Source: JAWXBM01 sp964470455 (lineage in GTDB: Bacteria > Pseudomonadota > Gammaproteobacteria > Xanthomonadales > SZUA-36). Taken from it: 44,711 bases of DNA. A program made the translations under genes and the position numbers. Shown here piece after piece: positions 25,257 through 32,755 of this stretch; position 1 is the first letter of the stretch, and each line of letters begins with the position of its first letter. The notes beneath the pieces were generated by a model. That model saw only the letters and a program-made list of their open reading frames with translations, was not told where the DNA came from and searched no databases. The stretch is from assembly GCA_964470455.1 (NCBI GenBank), contig CAYYCX010000025.1:1-44711 (forward strand), written 5' to 3'.

Positions 25257-26153
25257 GTGCAGAATTTCCTCCTGTTCACCGTGTCTGTCCTGATCTGGGG
25301 CAGTACCTGGCTGGCCATCAATTTCCAGCTGGGAATGGTGGCGCCCGAAGTGTCGGTGTTCTACCGGCAGGCGCTGGCATCCGCGTTGTTGTTTGCCTGG
25401 GCGGTATTGCGTCGCATGCCGCTGCGTTTTCCCTGGCGGGCGCACGGCTGGTTCCTGCTGCTGGGCCTGTCCCTGTTCGGATTCAACTATGTGCTGGCCT
25501 ACAGCGCGCAGCACTACATAGCGTCGGCCACGAATGCGGTGCTGTTCGCCACCATGGTGTGGATCAATGTGCTGCTGTCAAGGCTGTTCTTTCGCACGCC
25601 GTTCGAAGGGCATGTGCTGCTCGGTGCTGCCCTGGGCATGGCCGGCGTGGTGGTGCTGTTCTGGCCGTCACTGGTGGAAGCCGCGCATGAAGGCCCTAGC
25701 CTCACCGGCATCACCATCAGTCTGGCCGGCGCGGTGATTGCATCGCTGGGCAACATGGTCTCGCACCAGGCCCAGCAGGAACGCCTGCCGGTGCTGCAGT
25801 CCAACGCCTGGGGCATGTTTTACGGCGCCGTGGTCACCGGCCTGTGGGCACTGCTGGCCGGCAAGCCGTTCGATTTTGAATTCACCGCGGAGTACATCGG
25901 CTCGCTGCTGTATCTTGCCATCATCGGATCGGTCATTGCCTTTGGCTGCTACCTCAGCCTGCTGGGGCGCATCGGCCCGGCGCGCGCGGGTTACATTTCC
26001 GTGGTGGTGCCGGTGATCGCCGTTTTACTTTCCATTGTGTTTGAAGGCTTGCAGCTCAATGCGTACATCATGGCCGGATTCGCGCTGGTCCTGGGGGGCA
26101 ATCTGCTGGTGCTGTTGTTTCGGCGTATCAGGGTGCCGCGCAGGCCTTTGTAG
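25257..26153 (+). CDS. EamA/DMT-superfamily transporter
   Basis: Inner-membrane exporter-like protein of 298 residues with ten hydrophobic helices in two five-helix EamA repeats. The N-terminal FTVSVLIWGSTWLAINFQLG and SATNAVLFATMVWINVLLSRLFF are typical of repeat one; IGSVIAFGCYLSLLGRIGPARAGYISVVVPVIAVLLS is typical of repeat two. The start is a GTG at 25257; the residues after it (QNFLLFTVSVLIWG) match the usual start of helix 1. It stands alone after a terminator and converges on the VIT-family gene with a 10-base gap. Members export amino acids or metabolites, but the substrate is not predictable. Confidence 0.88.
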   Translation: MQNFLLFTVSVLIWGSTWLAINFQLGMVAPEVSVFYRQALASALLFAWAVLRRMPLRFPWRAHGWFLLLGLSLFGFNYVLAYSAQHYIASATNAVLFATMVWINVLLSRLFFRTPFEGHVLLGAALGMAGVVVLFWPSLVEAAHEGPSLTGITISLAGAVIASLGNMVSHQAQQERLPVLQSNAWGMFYGAVVTGLWALLAGKPFDFEFTAEYIGSLLYLAIIGSVIAFGCYLSLLGRIGPARAGYISVVVPVIAVLLSIVFEGLQLNAYIMAGFALVLGGNLLVLLFRRIRVPRRPL

Positions 26154-26163
26154 ACTCTGTGGC

Positions 26164-26853
26164 TCAGGCCACCACGCCGAAAGCCCTGCCCACCGCGGCG
26201 GTAAGCAGCATGGCGAAAGCACCCCAAAAGGTGACGCGCAGCGCGCCCTTGCCGAGTGGCGCGCCTCCGGCCCAGGCGGCGATGGCGCCCAGCAGGGCCA
26301 GGAACAGCAGTGAAAATGCCGACACCCATGGAATGACCCGGTTCAGAGGAACGGCCCATGCAACTGCCAGGGGCAAGATGGCGCCCACAGTGAAAGTGGC
26401 CGCGGAGTACAGCGCAGCCTGGACCGGCCGGGCGTTGGCGATTTCGGAAATGCCGATCTCATCCCGCGCGTGTGCGCCCAGGGCGTCATGCGCCATGAGT
26501 TGTTCGGCTACTTCCAGCGCGAGTCCGGGTTCGATGCCGCGATCCTCGTAAATCCGGGCCAGCTCCTTTTTTTCCGATTCGGGGTGTTCTTCCAGGGCTA
26601 TTTTCTCCAGCTCGAGGTCTGCTTTCTCGGTGTCCGCCTGGGAGCTGACCGACACATACTCTCCCGCCGCCATGGACATGGCGCCGGCAACCAGTCCCGC
26701 CACGCCTGCCAGCAGGATGCCCTCGCGGCCGGTGCTGGCCGCGGCCACCCCGATGATCAGGCTGGCGGTGGAAACAATGCCATCATTGGCGCCGAGCACG
26801 GCTGCGCGCAGCCAGCCGACGCGATGGGCCTTGTGGTGTTCTTCGTAAGTCAT
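26164..26853 (-). CDS. VIT1/CCC1-family iron/manganese transporter
   Basis: Predicted vacuolar-iron-transporter-family membrane protein of 229 residues that moves Fe(II) or Mn(II). Helix 1 carries the hallmark RAAVLGANDGIVSTASLI, and helix 2 carries GAMSMAAGEYVSVSSQ, the metal-contact Gly/Glu region. An acidic cytosolic loop (about residues 76-130: EKADLELEKIALEEHPESE is its start) matches the cytoplasmic metal-binding domain. Three helices follow. It is monocistronic, convergent with the EamA gene. Metal specificity cannot be told from sequence alone. Confidence 0.92.
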   Translation of the reverse strand: MTYEEHHKAHRVGWLRAAVLGANDGIVSTASLIIGVAAASTGREGILLAGVAGLVAGAMSMAAGEYVSVSSQADTEKADLELEKIALEEHPESEKKELARIYEDRGIEPGLALEVAEQLMAHDALGAHARDEIGISEIANARPVQAALYSAATFTVGAILPLAVAWAVPLNRVIPWVSAFSLLFLALLGAIAAWAGGAPLGKGALRVTFWGAFAMLLTAAVGRAFGVVA

Positions 26854-26919
26854 GCTGGTGTCCGGCTCGGGATCTGTAACTCATTATTGCAGACCATGAG
26901 GCCGCATACCCGCGGCCGG

Positions 26920-27738
26920 CTATAAAAACCTTTCGCGCAGGAATCGGGCGATGCCGTCTTCGTCATGATGGCCGATCACCGCCGTGGCGGCAGCCTGGAC
27001 TTCCGCCTTGGCATTGGCCGGAGCGTAGGCTTCATCGGCGCGGGCAAACATGCTGAGGTCATTGTCGCTGTCGCCAAAACAGACCACCCGGGTCAGCCCC
27101 AGCGATTCACGCAGGATTTCGATGGCGCCGCCCTTGCTGGCTTCGACGTGGTGAATGTCGATCCAGCGCCAGTTCTTGTCTTCCCAGGCCGTTCCCACAT
27201 AAGCCACCAGGTGTTTTTCACTCTGCACCAGCTGTTCGATGGCGCCGATAGCCGGCGGCAGGCCGATGGCGCTGATGTTGGTGATCTCGGCATCGGCCGG
27301 TAACTCGGCCAAAGTGCGGATGGCCACTTCCGGGTGCGCGCTGAAGTGCTTTGCCAGCATGGTTTCAAGTTCGTTCTGCAACGGGCCGTGATAGATCGCA
27401 TGCCGGTTGCCGGGCTCAAAGGTGAAGATGAAGGGTGTGAGTTGCTGCGCCAACGCGGCCTGCATGACCTGCTGTATCTCGTCCAGGCTCAGGTAGCTTT
27501 GGTGCGAATAGGCATTGTCGGCCGGGTTCCAGATCATCACACCGTTCTTGTATACCTGCGGAAACCGGAAGCCCTGGTCTTTCAAAAGGTTGCGTGATGC
27601 GTGCAGCGAACGTCCCGTGGCGACCGTGTAGGCGATGCCGCGACTGGAGAGGGCCGCCAGGGTCTCCTGGCTGAACTGTGAAATATTGCCGCTGCTGTTC
27701 AGCAGGGTACCATCGAGGTCAAATACAATCAGTTCCAT
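26920..27738 (-). CDS. Cof-type HAD-IIB phosphatase
   Basis: Cytosolic Mg-dependent phosphatase of the YidA/Cof family, 272 residues. Motif I is VFDLDGTLL with nucleophile Asp7 and acid/base Asp9; motif II is TVATGRS; motif III Lys is in EASKGGAI; motif IV is CFGDSDNDLSMF. The cap domain between motifs II and III is of the C2 type. Likely substrates are sugar phosphates, phosphoglycolate-like compounds or flavin/vitamin phosphates. It is a single gene at the left edge of the AT-rich island. Confidence 0.92.
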   Translation of the reverse strand: MELIVFDLDGTLLNSSGNISQFSQETLAALSSRGIAYTVATGRSLHASRNLLKDQGFRFPQVYKNGVMIWNPADNAYSHQSYLSLDEIQQVMQAALAQQLTPFIFTFEPGNRHAIYHGPLQNELETMLAKHFSAHPEVAIRTLAELPADAEITNISAIGLPPAIGAIEQLVQSEKHLVAYVGTAWEDKNWRWIDIHHVEASKGGAIEILRESLGLTRVVCFGDSDNDLSMFARADEAYAPANAKAEVQAAATAVIGHHDEDGIARFLRERFL

Positions 27739-28009
27739 AACCGTGAGTGCACCGGATTGTCGTTGATTGCATTAACCAACTGAATACTCCGCATCAATCC
27801 TGTCATACTTTTTGTGGGTACCGATAATTCGCAAAATACATCCCCTGAACTTGCCGTCAGTTTACGTTGTTCCCTTGTGGGCAATAAACAGTCTCGTGAT
27901 CTCTGGGTTGTGCACACGAAAAGTTTCCGCGGAAACTCGGAATGTCTTTCGTACTTATTTCTGTTATCGAATTGGTAGCGTCTGTTCAATTCCTGATCCG
28001 TTTCTACGA
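27739..28009. other. AT-richer gap left of the toxin-antitoxin genes
   Basis: No convincing gene. A short minus-strand open frame (27729-28013) starts inside the antitoxin tail and has no recognisable features. The gap carries the left copy of the flanking repeat (27922-27954) and is visibly AT-richer than the surrounding genes. Confidence 0.5.
27922..27954 (+). repeat. Left copy of direct repeat flanking the TA module
   Basis: It contains the perfect palindrome GTTTCCGCGGAAAC (27923-27936; 16 bp with flanking A and T in this copy) followed by TCGGAATG and, after a variable triplet, TTCGTAC. The first 22 bases are identical to 28936-28957. Confidence 0.8.
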
Positions 28010-28321
28010 TCAATCGGATTCCGAGAAATTCTGAATGCGAACCTCGCCATCAGGAAAACGCGCAATGATCTCAAGCTCACCGCCCATGGCTCGAATGTGG
28101 TTGCGCAAAGTCGAGAGGTACATATCGGTGCGCTTCTCCATTCTTGCTACGGCGGGTTGCTGAACCTGCAGTGCTTCGGCCAGGGTTTGTTGCGAAAGGC
28201 CACGAGCCACACGAAGCTCCTGCAGCGGCATTTCCTGCTTCATCACCTGCGCCTTTTCGCGTGACTTGGCCTGGGCATCGGCAGACATACCTGTGCGAAG
28301 TTGTGAATACTGCTTAGTCAT
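28010..28321 (-). CDS. higA: HigA-type XRE antitoxin
   Basis: Helix-turn-helix antitoxin, 103 residues, predicted to neutralise the toxin encoded just upstream and to repress the pair. The XRE domain spans about residues 33-85: LQELRVARGLSQQTLAEAL, then the recognition helix VQQPAVARMEKR. It is followed by STLRNHIRAMGGELEIIARF, the usual antitoxin C-terminal part. The ATG at 28321 gives an 8-base overlap with the toxin gene; a TTG one codon earlier is the alternative. Toxin-first order is typical of higBA rather than relBE. Confidence 0.9.
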   Translation of the reverse strand: MTKQYSQLRTGMSADAQAKSREKAQVMKQEMPLQELRVARGLSQQTLAEALQVQQPAVARMEKRTDMYLSTLRNHIRAMGGELEIIARFPDGEVRIQNFSESD

Positions 28322-28679
28322 CAATCAATCCCTCTCGCCTCAACTCATCCAGATGTTCGTCGTACAGCCTGTCCGCTATTGGCACATTCCTTTCATACCA
28401 ATGAGAATTCCCTGTTTTATCGCCCCCCAGGGGGAGCATCGCAATTCTTCGTGGGTCAAATGCGTAAAGAATTCTGAGCGGGTGTCCTTCGTGTTGGATC
28501 CGCAGTTCCCGCATGTGGCTGTGTTTGGATCCATTGATGCCACTGCTTTTTGGGAATGGCAATTGGGGTCCGTATTCCTCCAGGAGATGCACGTTGGCAT
28601 CGACTGAAATCTGCTCGTCTTCGGTGAGCCTGAGCCACCACTTTTCGAACTCATTCGTGAACTCAACGACCCAGCTCAC
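28314..28679 (-). CDS. higB: HigB-type toxin (RelE/Gp49-like family)
   Basis: Predicted ribosome-dependent mRNA endonuclease toxin, 121 residues. The N-terminal VVEFTNEFEKWWLRLTEDEQ and the core PFPKSSGINGSKHSHMRELRI are the phage-derived Gp49-like pattern. The strand HPLRILYAFDPRRIAMLPLGGDK and the C-terminal helix KTGNSHWYERNVPIADRLYDEHL complete the RelE fold. The start is a GTG at 28679, only 9 bases from a 32-bp dyad operator. It overlaps higA by 8 bases. The AT-rich setting and flanking repeats suggest horizontal acquisition. Confidence 0.9.
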   Translation of the reverse strand: MSWVVEFTNEFEKWWLRLTEDEQISVDANVHLLEEYGPQLPFPKSSGINGSKHSHMRELRIQHEGHPLRILYAFDPRRIAMLPLGGDKTGNSHWYERNVPIADRLYDEHLDELRREGLIDD

Positions 28680-28685
28680 GATGTC

Positions 28686-28714
28686 ATGATTCCATAGGAG
28701 GAATATTCCGTCAA
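28686..28714 (-). promoter_or_regulatory. higBA promoter
   Basis: On the minus strand TTGACG (-35, 28714-28709) and AATCAT (-10, 28691-28686) are separated by exactly 17 bp. The predicted transcript start falls close to the higB GTG, so the mRNA may be leaderless or nearly so. Confidence 0.55.
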
Positions 28715-28720
28715 TGGAAT
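28689..28720. promoter_or_regulatory. Nested palindromic operator of higBA
   Basis: Outer arms ATTCCAT (28689-28695) and ATGGAAT (28714-28720) are exact complements. They are spaced symmetrically around an inner 10-bp palindrome GGAATATTCC (28700-28709), with 4-base spacers on each side. The dyad covers the spacer and -35 of the promoter, the expected place for repression by HigA. Confidence 0.75.
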
Positions 28721-28934
28721 TTTATTGATTGAAACCCTCCGATGTTTTGTGACAGACATTGAACCGCTCAAATGTAGTGCTCACGTTCAGAGTCACACAG
28801 CCGGTGTTTGTCTTCATCAGAAAATCACCCGATTCCCTGTAAGCCTGTTGCGACAGAGCGGATTGCGAAACTAAAGCAGTAGGGCGAAAAGGCGACAGAC
28901 AGCCTGAAGTTATGCGCCGCAATGTCGATTGAAA

Positions 28935-28967
28935 CGTTTCCGCGGAAACTCGGAATGCTCTTCGTAC
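28935..28967 (+). repeat. Right copy of direct repeat flanking the TA module
   Basis: Same orientation as the left copy, 1013 bp away. The palindrome GTTTCCGCGGAAAC (28936-28949) is followed by TCGGAATG, a variable triplet, and TTCGTAC. A second palindrome, GAAACGTTTC (28931-28940), overlaps its left edge in this copy only. Confidence 0.8.
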
Positions 28968-29150
28968 GTTTATGCGTCATCAAAGTCGGTAAGGGGCGAA
29001 GTCCATCGTTACCTGCTTGGGCCCCGCTTCAGTGGATGCTGGCCACAGGCATTTGGGAAAATCATCCCAAAATGCGCATTTAAGACCTTATACGAAGCTC
29101 GTTTGGGCCATGGAGAGAATGACATTCAGCTAGCTAGCCAGGTCCGACCC

Positions 29151-29180
29151 CATCGATCCCCATCGATCACCATCGATCAA
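29151..29180 (+). repeat. Three 10-bp tandem repeats
   Basis: CATCGATCCC, CATCGATCAC and CATCGATCAA in direct tandem, 19 bases beyond the end of the ABC-F gene. Each holds the palindrome ATCGAT. Confidence 0.8.
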
Positions 29181-29198
29181 TCAGTTCCATGGGATTGT

Positions 29199-31115
29199 TC
29201 AGCCTTCCGGGTTTGCCAATTCCAGTGTCTCACTGGCCTGCAACCAGGTTTCTTCGGCGCTTTCCAGTTGCTGCCTTGCTTGCGCCTGCTGCTGCACCAG
29301 AGCCGTGAGTTCCTCGCGGCGTGCCGGGTTCGAATACAGCGTATCGTCGTGCAGCTTCTTTTCCACCAGCTCGATCTCCATCCGCAAGCGGGCCATGCTT
29401 TCCTCGGCTTTCTTCACGGCCTGCAGCAGCGGCTTCAGCGCCTCTCGGCGTTTGGCCTCGAGCTGGCGCTGCTCTTTTTTGTTCAGTTTGCTGTTGTCCT
29501 GTGGCGACAGCGCCTGATTCTCGTTGTGGGTCGCAGCCTGGGATTTTTCCTGCTGCGCCAGCCAGGCAGGGTAGTCATCCAGCGTCTGGTCAAAGGGTTC
29601 GACGCCGCCATCGTGCACGATCAGCAGTTCATCGCACACCGAGCGCAGCAGGTGCCGGTCGTGAGCGATGACGATCAGCGCGCCTTCGAAATCGGCCAGG
29701 GCCAGGCTCAGGGCCTGCCGCATTTCCAAGTCCAGGTGGTTGGTGGGTTCATCCAGCAGCAGCAGGTTGGGGCGCTGGCGTATCAGCAATGCCAGCACCA
29801 ACCGCGCTTTCTCGCCGCCGGAAAACGGACCCACGGGTTCAAAGATGCGTTCGTCGCGGAAGTCGAAACCGCCCAGGTAGTTGCGCAGCTCCTGTTCCGG
29901 CTTGCTGCGGTCGAGATCCAGCAGGTGATCCAGCGGGCTGCGGCTGCCATCCAGCAGGTCCATCTGGTGCTGGGCGAAATAGCCGATGCGCGTGTCCTTG
30001 TGGATCACGCGTTCGCCGCTGAGCAGTGTACTGCCATCGGCCAGCGCCTTCACCAGGGTGGATTTGCCGGCGCCGTTGACGCCCAGCAAGCCCAGCCGCA
30101 TGCCGGACTGGATGGCTACATCCACATTCCGCAGCACCGTTTTCTCGCCGTATCCCAGTTCCGCGCGTTCGAGGTGCAGCAAATGCTGGGGCTGGCGCTC
30201 GGGCGCCAGGAAGCGGAAGTGAAACGGCGAATCGACATGCGCCGGCGCGATTTTCTGCATGCGTTCCAGCATTTTCAGGCGGCTTTGCGCCTGGCGGGCC
30301 TTGGAAGCCTTGTAACGAAAGCGGTCTACATAGGACTGGATGTGTTTGATTTCCGATTGCTGCGCTTCAAACATGGCCTGCTGCTGCGCCAGCTGCATGG
30401 CGCGCACGGTTTCAAACTGGCTGTAATTGCCGCCGTAGGTTTTCAGACCCTGGTGTTCGATGTGCGCGATGCGGTTGCACACGCCATCGAGGAAATCCCG
30501 GTCGTGGGAGATCAGCAGCAGCACTCCGGCATAACGCTGCAGCCAGCTTTCCAGCCAGATGATGGCGGGCAGGTCGAGGTGGTTGGTGGGCTCGTCCAGC
30601 AGCAGCATGTCGGAACGACACATCAGCGCCTGCGCCAGGTTCAGGCGCATGCGCCAGCCGCCGGAGAATTCCCGCACCGGCTGTTGCATTTCAGCGGCGT
30701 TGAACCCCAGGCCATGCAGCAACTGGCCGGCGCGAGCCTCGGCGCGGTAACCGTCGATGGCCTCGAGCCGCTCCCAGGCCTGGTGCAGGCGGGTGTCGTC
30801 ATGGCCGGATTCGGCGTGCCGGATGCTGGCCTGGATCTCGCGCAATTCCACATCGCCGTCCATCACGTAATCGAGTGCCGATTGCTGGCTGGACGGGCTT
30901 TCCTGCGACACGTGGGCGATGCGGTACCCGGCCGGGAAACTGACTTCGCCATGGTCGGTTTCCAGCTCCCCCAGGATCAGCGCGAACAGCGATGACTTGC
31001 CGCAGCCGTTGGCGCCGGTAAGCCCCAGTTTCTGCCCGGCATGCAGCTGGAAGCTGGCATCCTCGAACAGGATGCGGCTGCCGCGCATGAGGCGTACTCG
31101 GCTGAACTGGAGCAT
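29199..31115 (-). CDS. yheS: ABC-F ATPase (YheS-type)
   Basis: Soluble duplicated ABC protein of the ABC-F class, acting on ribosomes rather than in membranes; 638 residues. The first cassette has Walker A GANGCGKSS (about 34-42), signature FSGGWRMRL and Walker B LLLDEPTNHLD. The inter-domain linker follows (IKHIQSYVDRFRYKASKARQ). The second cassette has Walker A GVNGAGKST, signature FSGGEKARL and LLLDEPTNHLD again. A charged C-terminal helical tail of about 110 residues (KKEQRQLEAKRREALKPLL) is predicted coiled coil. There are no transmembrane segments. The length and tail match YheS/Uup more than a resistance ABC-F. Confidence 0.92.
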   Translation of the reverse strand: MLQFSRVRLMRGSRILFEDASFQLHAGQKLGLTGANGCGKSSLFALILGELETDHGEVSFPAGYRIAHVSQESPSSQQSALDYVMDGDVELREIQASIRHAESGHDDTRLHQAWERLEAIDGYRAEARAGQLLHGLGFNAAEMQQPVREFSGGWRMRLNLAQALMCRSDMLLLDEPTNHLDLPAIIWLESWLQRYAGVLLLISHDRDFLDGVCNRIAHIEHQGLKTYGGNYSQFETVRAMQLAQQQAMFEAQQSEIKHIQSYVDRFRYKASKARQAQSRLKMLERMQKIAPAHVDSPFHFRFLAPERQPQHLLHLERAELGYGEKTVLRNVDVAIQSGMRLGLLGVNGAGKSTLVKALADGSTLLSGERVIHKDTRIGYFAQHQMDLLDGSRSPLDHLLDLDRSKPEQELRNYLGGFDFRDERIFEPVGPFSGGEKARLVLALLIRQRPNLLLLDEPTNHLDLEMRQALSLALADFEGALIVIAHDRHLLRSVCDELLIVHDGGVEPFDQTLDDYPAWLAQQEKSQAATHNENQALSPQDNSKLNKKEQRQLEAKRREALKPLLQAVKKAEESMARLRMEIELVEKKLHDDTLYSNPARREELTALVQQQAQARQQLESAEETWLQASETLELANPEG

Positions 31116-31175
31116 AAATTAGGCTCGCTGGTTTGGGTTGGTGCAACAGGCTGGCTATTATACGGGCAGTTCCTC

Positions 31176-31181
31176 GAGGAG
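31176..31181 (+). promoter_or_regulatory. Shine-Dalgarno selecting a TTG start
   Basis: GAGGAG lies 7 bases before the TTG at 31189, in frame with the membrane-anchored protein. It outweighs the earlier in-frame TTG/GTG at 31138-31143, which has no such site. Confidence 0.65.
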
Positions 31182-31188
31182 AAGTGGC

Positions 31189-31812
31189 TTGGCAAGTGTT
31201 CCGCGGTGGTTATTGGTGCTGCTGGTGGTGCTGACTGTGTGGTCCGGGCGCAACTGGATGCAGCGGCCGGTGGAACAACCTCATGGCCTCAGGCTGGTGC
31301 AACCGCCGAAACAGCAAATGCTGGCCAATGCCGCCCCGCGCTCCATTGGTGACTTCAGCCTGCAGCCGCGGGCCCGTTTTGAGGTGGAGGCGCGGGTGCT
31401 TTCCACCGAGCGTTATCGCATGGGCTTGTCTGCCGGGCTGGCCCCGCTGGACCTGGCGCTGGGTTGGGGCGCGATGTCGGACCAGGCGATTGTCGACCAG
31501 ATCCGGGTCAGCCAGGGTGCGCGCTGGTACATCCTGCGGTGGGAGTCGCAGCCGCCGGTGTCTGAACGCGAAATCATGCACAGCAGCGGTAACATGCACA
31601 TCATTCCGGCCGATGACGGCGTGCGGGACGAAGTGTTCTCCCTGCGGCCGGGTGAATTCGTCAGGCTGGCCGGTCACCTGGTGGATGCGCGAGGGCCGGG
31701 CGGATTCCGCTGGGGCACTTCACTCAGCCGCGAGGACACGGGCGATGGGGCCTGCGAGCTGTTCCTGGTGGAATCGGTCGAAGTGTTGCAACCACCGGCC
31801 GCTTCGGGCTAA
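31189..31812 (+). CDS. Membrane-anchored protein of unknown function
   Basis: Not recognised. The 207-residue product has one N-terminal helix (WLLVLLVVLTVWSG, about 7-20), then a soluble, probably periplasmic domain. The domain is rich in beta-like stretches: RFEVEARVLSTERYRMG, ARWYILRWESQPPVSEREI, FVRLAGHLVDARGPGGFRW. It ends in ELFLVESVEVLQP. Two conserved-looking motifs, LDLALGWGAMSD and SSGNMHIIPADD, resemble a family of small bacterial proteins with paired WG and NMHIIP signatures. I recall no experimental function for them. It is divergent from the ABC-F gene with a 73-base gap. Confidence 0.7.
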   Translation: MASVPRWLLVLLVVLTVWSGRNWMQRPVEQPHGLRLVQPPKQQMLANAAPRSIGDFSLQPRARFEVEARVLSTERYRMGLSAGLAPLDLALGWGAMSDQAIVDQIRVSQGARWYILRWESQPPVSEREIMHSSGNMHIIPADDGVRDEVFSLRPGEFVRLAGHLVDARGPGGFRWGTSLSREDTGDGACELFLVESVEVLQPPAASG

Positions 31813-31908
31813 GTCTTTTTAAGCAATTTTCCTTTGAAACTGGTTCGGCAAAGTGCAAAACTAGCTACCGCAGATTTCACCAGGAGCCGCTGCACCAGCA
31901 ATTCCGGA

Positions 31909-32700
31909 ATGCCGAACGCAGAACCCAACAAGACGTATGAGGTGATGCCCTTTGTTGCGCCCTGTCGTGACCTGAGAGCGACTTCGCCGCTGCAATGGTT
32001 GGCGTCGGGTTGGCGGGATTTCGCAGGTGCCCCTTCATTGAGTCTCAGCTGGGGGCTGATCAGTGTGGCACTGATGGCCTCGGTTGCCTGGGCCGCGTGG
32101 CTGCTGGGCAGCTGGATTCTGTTGATCAGTGTGCTTTCCGGATTTGTCTTCATCGCGCCCCTGCTGGCGTTTGCGCTCTACTCGGTGAGCCGCCAGCTAC
32201 GCCAGGGCGTCAAGCCCACATTGCGCAGCACCCTGCGGGCTGCACGCGCGCCGTTTGGGAACGCGCTGGTGTTCGCGCTGGTGCTGCTGGTCATTTTCCT
32301 GCTGTGGGCCCGTGCGGGTTCCATGGTGCACATTTTTTTTCCGCCTGACGCCAAACACGACCCAACCCATTTGCTGACTTTCCTGTTGGTGGGCTCCGCG
32401 GTGGGTTCCGTCTTTGCGCTCGTCAGTTTCGCCGCCAGCGCGTTCTCGCTGCCTTTCATCGCCAATCGCGAGGTCGATGTGGTAACTGCGATTGTGTCCA
32501 GCATCAATGCCGTGATGCGCAACAAGTGGACCATGCTGTGCTGGGCCGGAATCATCGTCATGTTTACGGCAGTGGGGCTCGCGACGGCCCTGCTGGGTTT
32601 TGTGGTGATCATTCCCTGGTTGGCCTATGCCACCTGGCATGGTTACCGTGCGGCACTGGATGTAAGCCACTGGAGCATACTGCCCGTGCCGCAACATTAG
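31909..32700 (+). CDS. DUF2189-type multi-pass membrane protein
   Basis: Integral membrane protein of 263 residues with about six helices: LSLSWGLISVALMASVAWAAWLLG, LLISVLSGFVFIAPLLAFALY, FGNALVFALVLLVIFLLWA, LTFLLVGSAVGSVFALVSF, WTMLCWAGIIVMFTAVGLA and LLGFVVIIPWLAYATWHGY are hydrophobic blocks. The signature PFVAPCRDL, a Trp-Leu-x-x-Gly-Trp motif (WLASGWRDF) and RNKWTM in the late loop are typical of DUF2189. The function is unknown. The start is uncertain: the ATG at 31909 is preferred, the next ATG at 31945 and a TTG at 31834 are alternatives, and none has a strong Shine-Dalgarno. Confidence 0.75.
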   Translation: MPNAEPNKTYEVMPFVAPCRDLRATSPLQWLASGWRDFAGAPSLSLSWGLISVALMASVAWAAWLLGSWILLISVLSGFVFIAPLLAFALYSVSRQLRQGVKPTLRSTLRAARAPFGNALVFALVLLVIFLLWARAGSMVHIFFPPDAKHDPTHLLTFLLVGSAVGSVFALVSFAASAFSLPFIANREVDVVTAIVSSINAVMRNKWTMLCWAGIIVMFTAVGLATALLGFVVIIPWLAYATWHGYRAALDVSHWSILPVPQH

Positions 32701-32755
32701 GCCCATGCCGGAACAAGCAAGAATTACCACACAGAAATCTGCAGAGAGAGCCAGA

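Larger units (their letters stand above)
28721..29198. other. Gene-free AT-richer stretch right of higB
   Basis: No supported gene in 478 bases. It holds the right copy of the flanking repeat (28935-28967), a 7-bp hairpin TTTGGGA/TCCCAAA at 29052-29071 with a 6-base loop and no T-run, and three 10-bp tandem units at 29151-29180. Short open frames here lack start signals and family features. Confidence 0.5.

Noticed and set aside
27729..28013. 94-residue minus-strand open frame between the HAD and antitoxin genes
   Set aside because: It overlaps the antitoxin end and the HAD start, has no ribosome-binding site, and runs through the palindromic repeat.
27922..28967. The two palindromic repeats as integron attC sites or as a CRISPR
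   Set aside because: No recognisable R/L-box pair of attC, only two copies, and the spacing of about 1 kb rules out a CRISPR array.
29052..29071. TTTGGGA/TCCCAAA hairpin as a terminator
   Set aside because: It has only a 7-bp AT-containing stem and no T-run on either strand, and no gene ends just before it.
28929..30995. 688-residue plus-strand open frame
   Set aside because: It is the mirror of the ABC-F gene, which has complete paired ATPase motifs. The plus-strand protein is Gln/His/Ala-rich with no family pattern.
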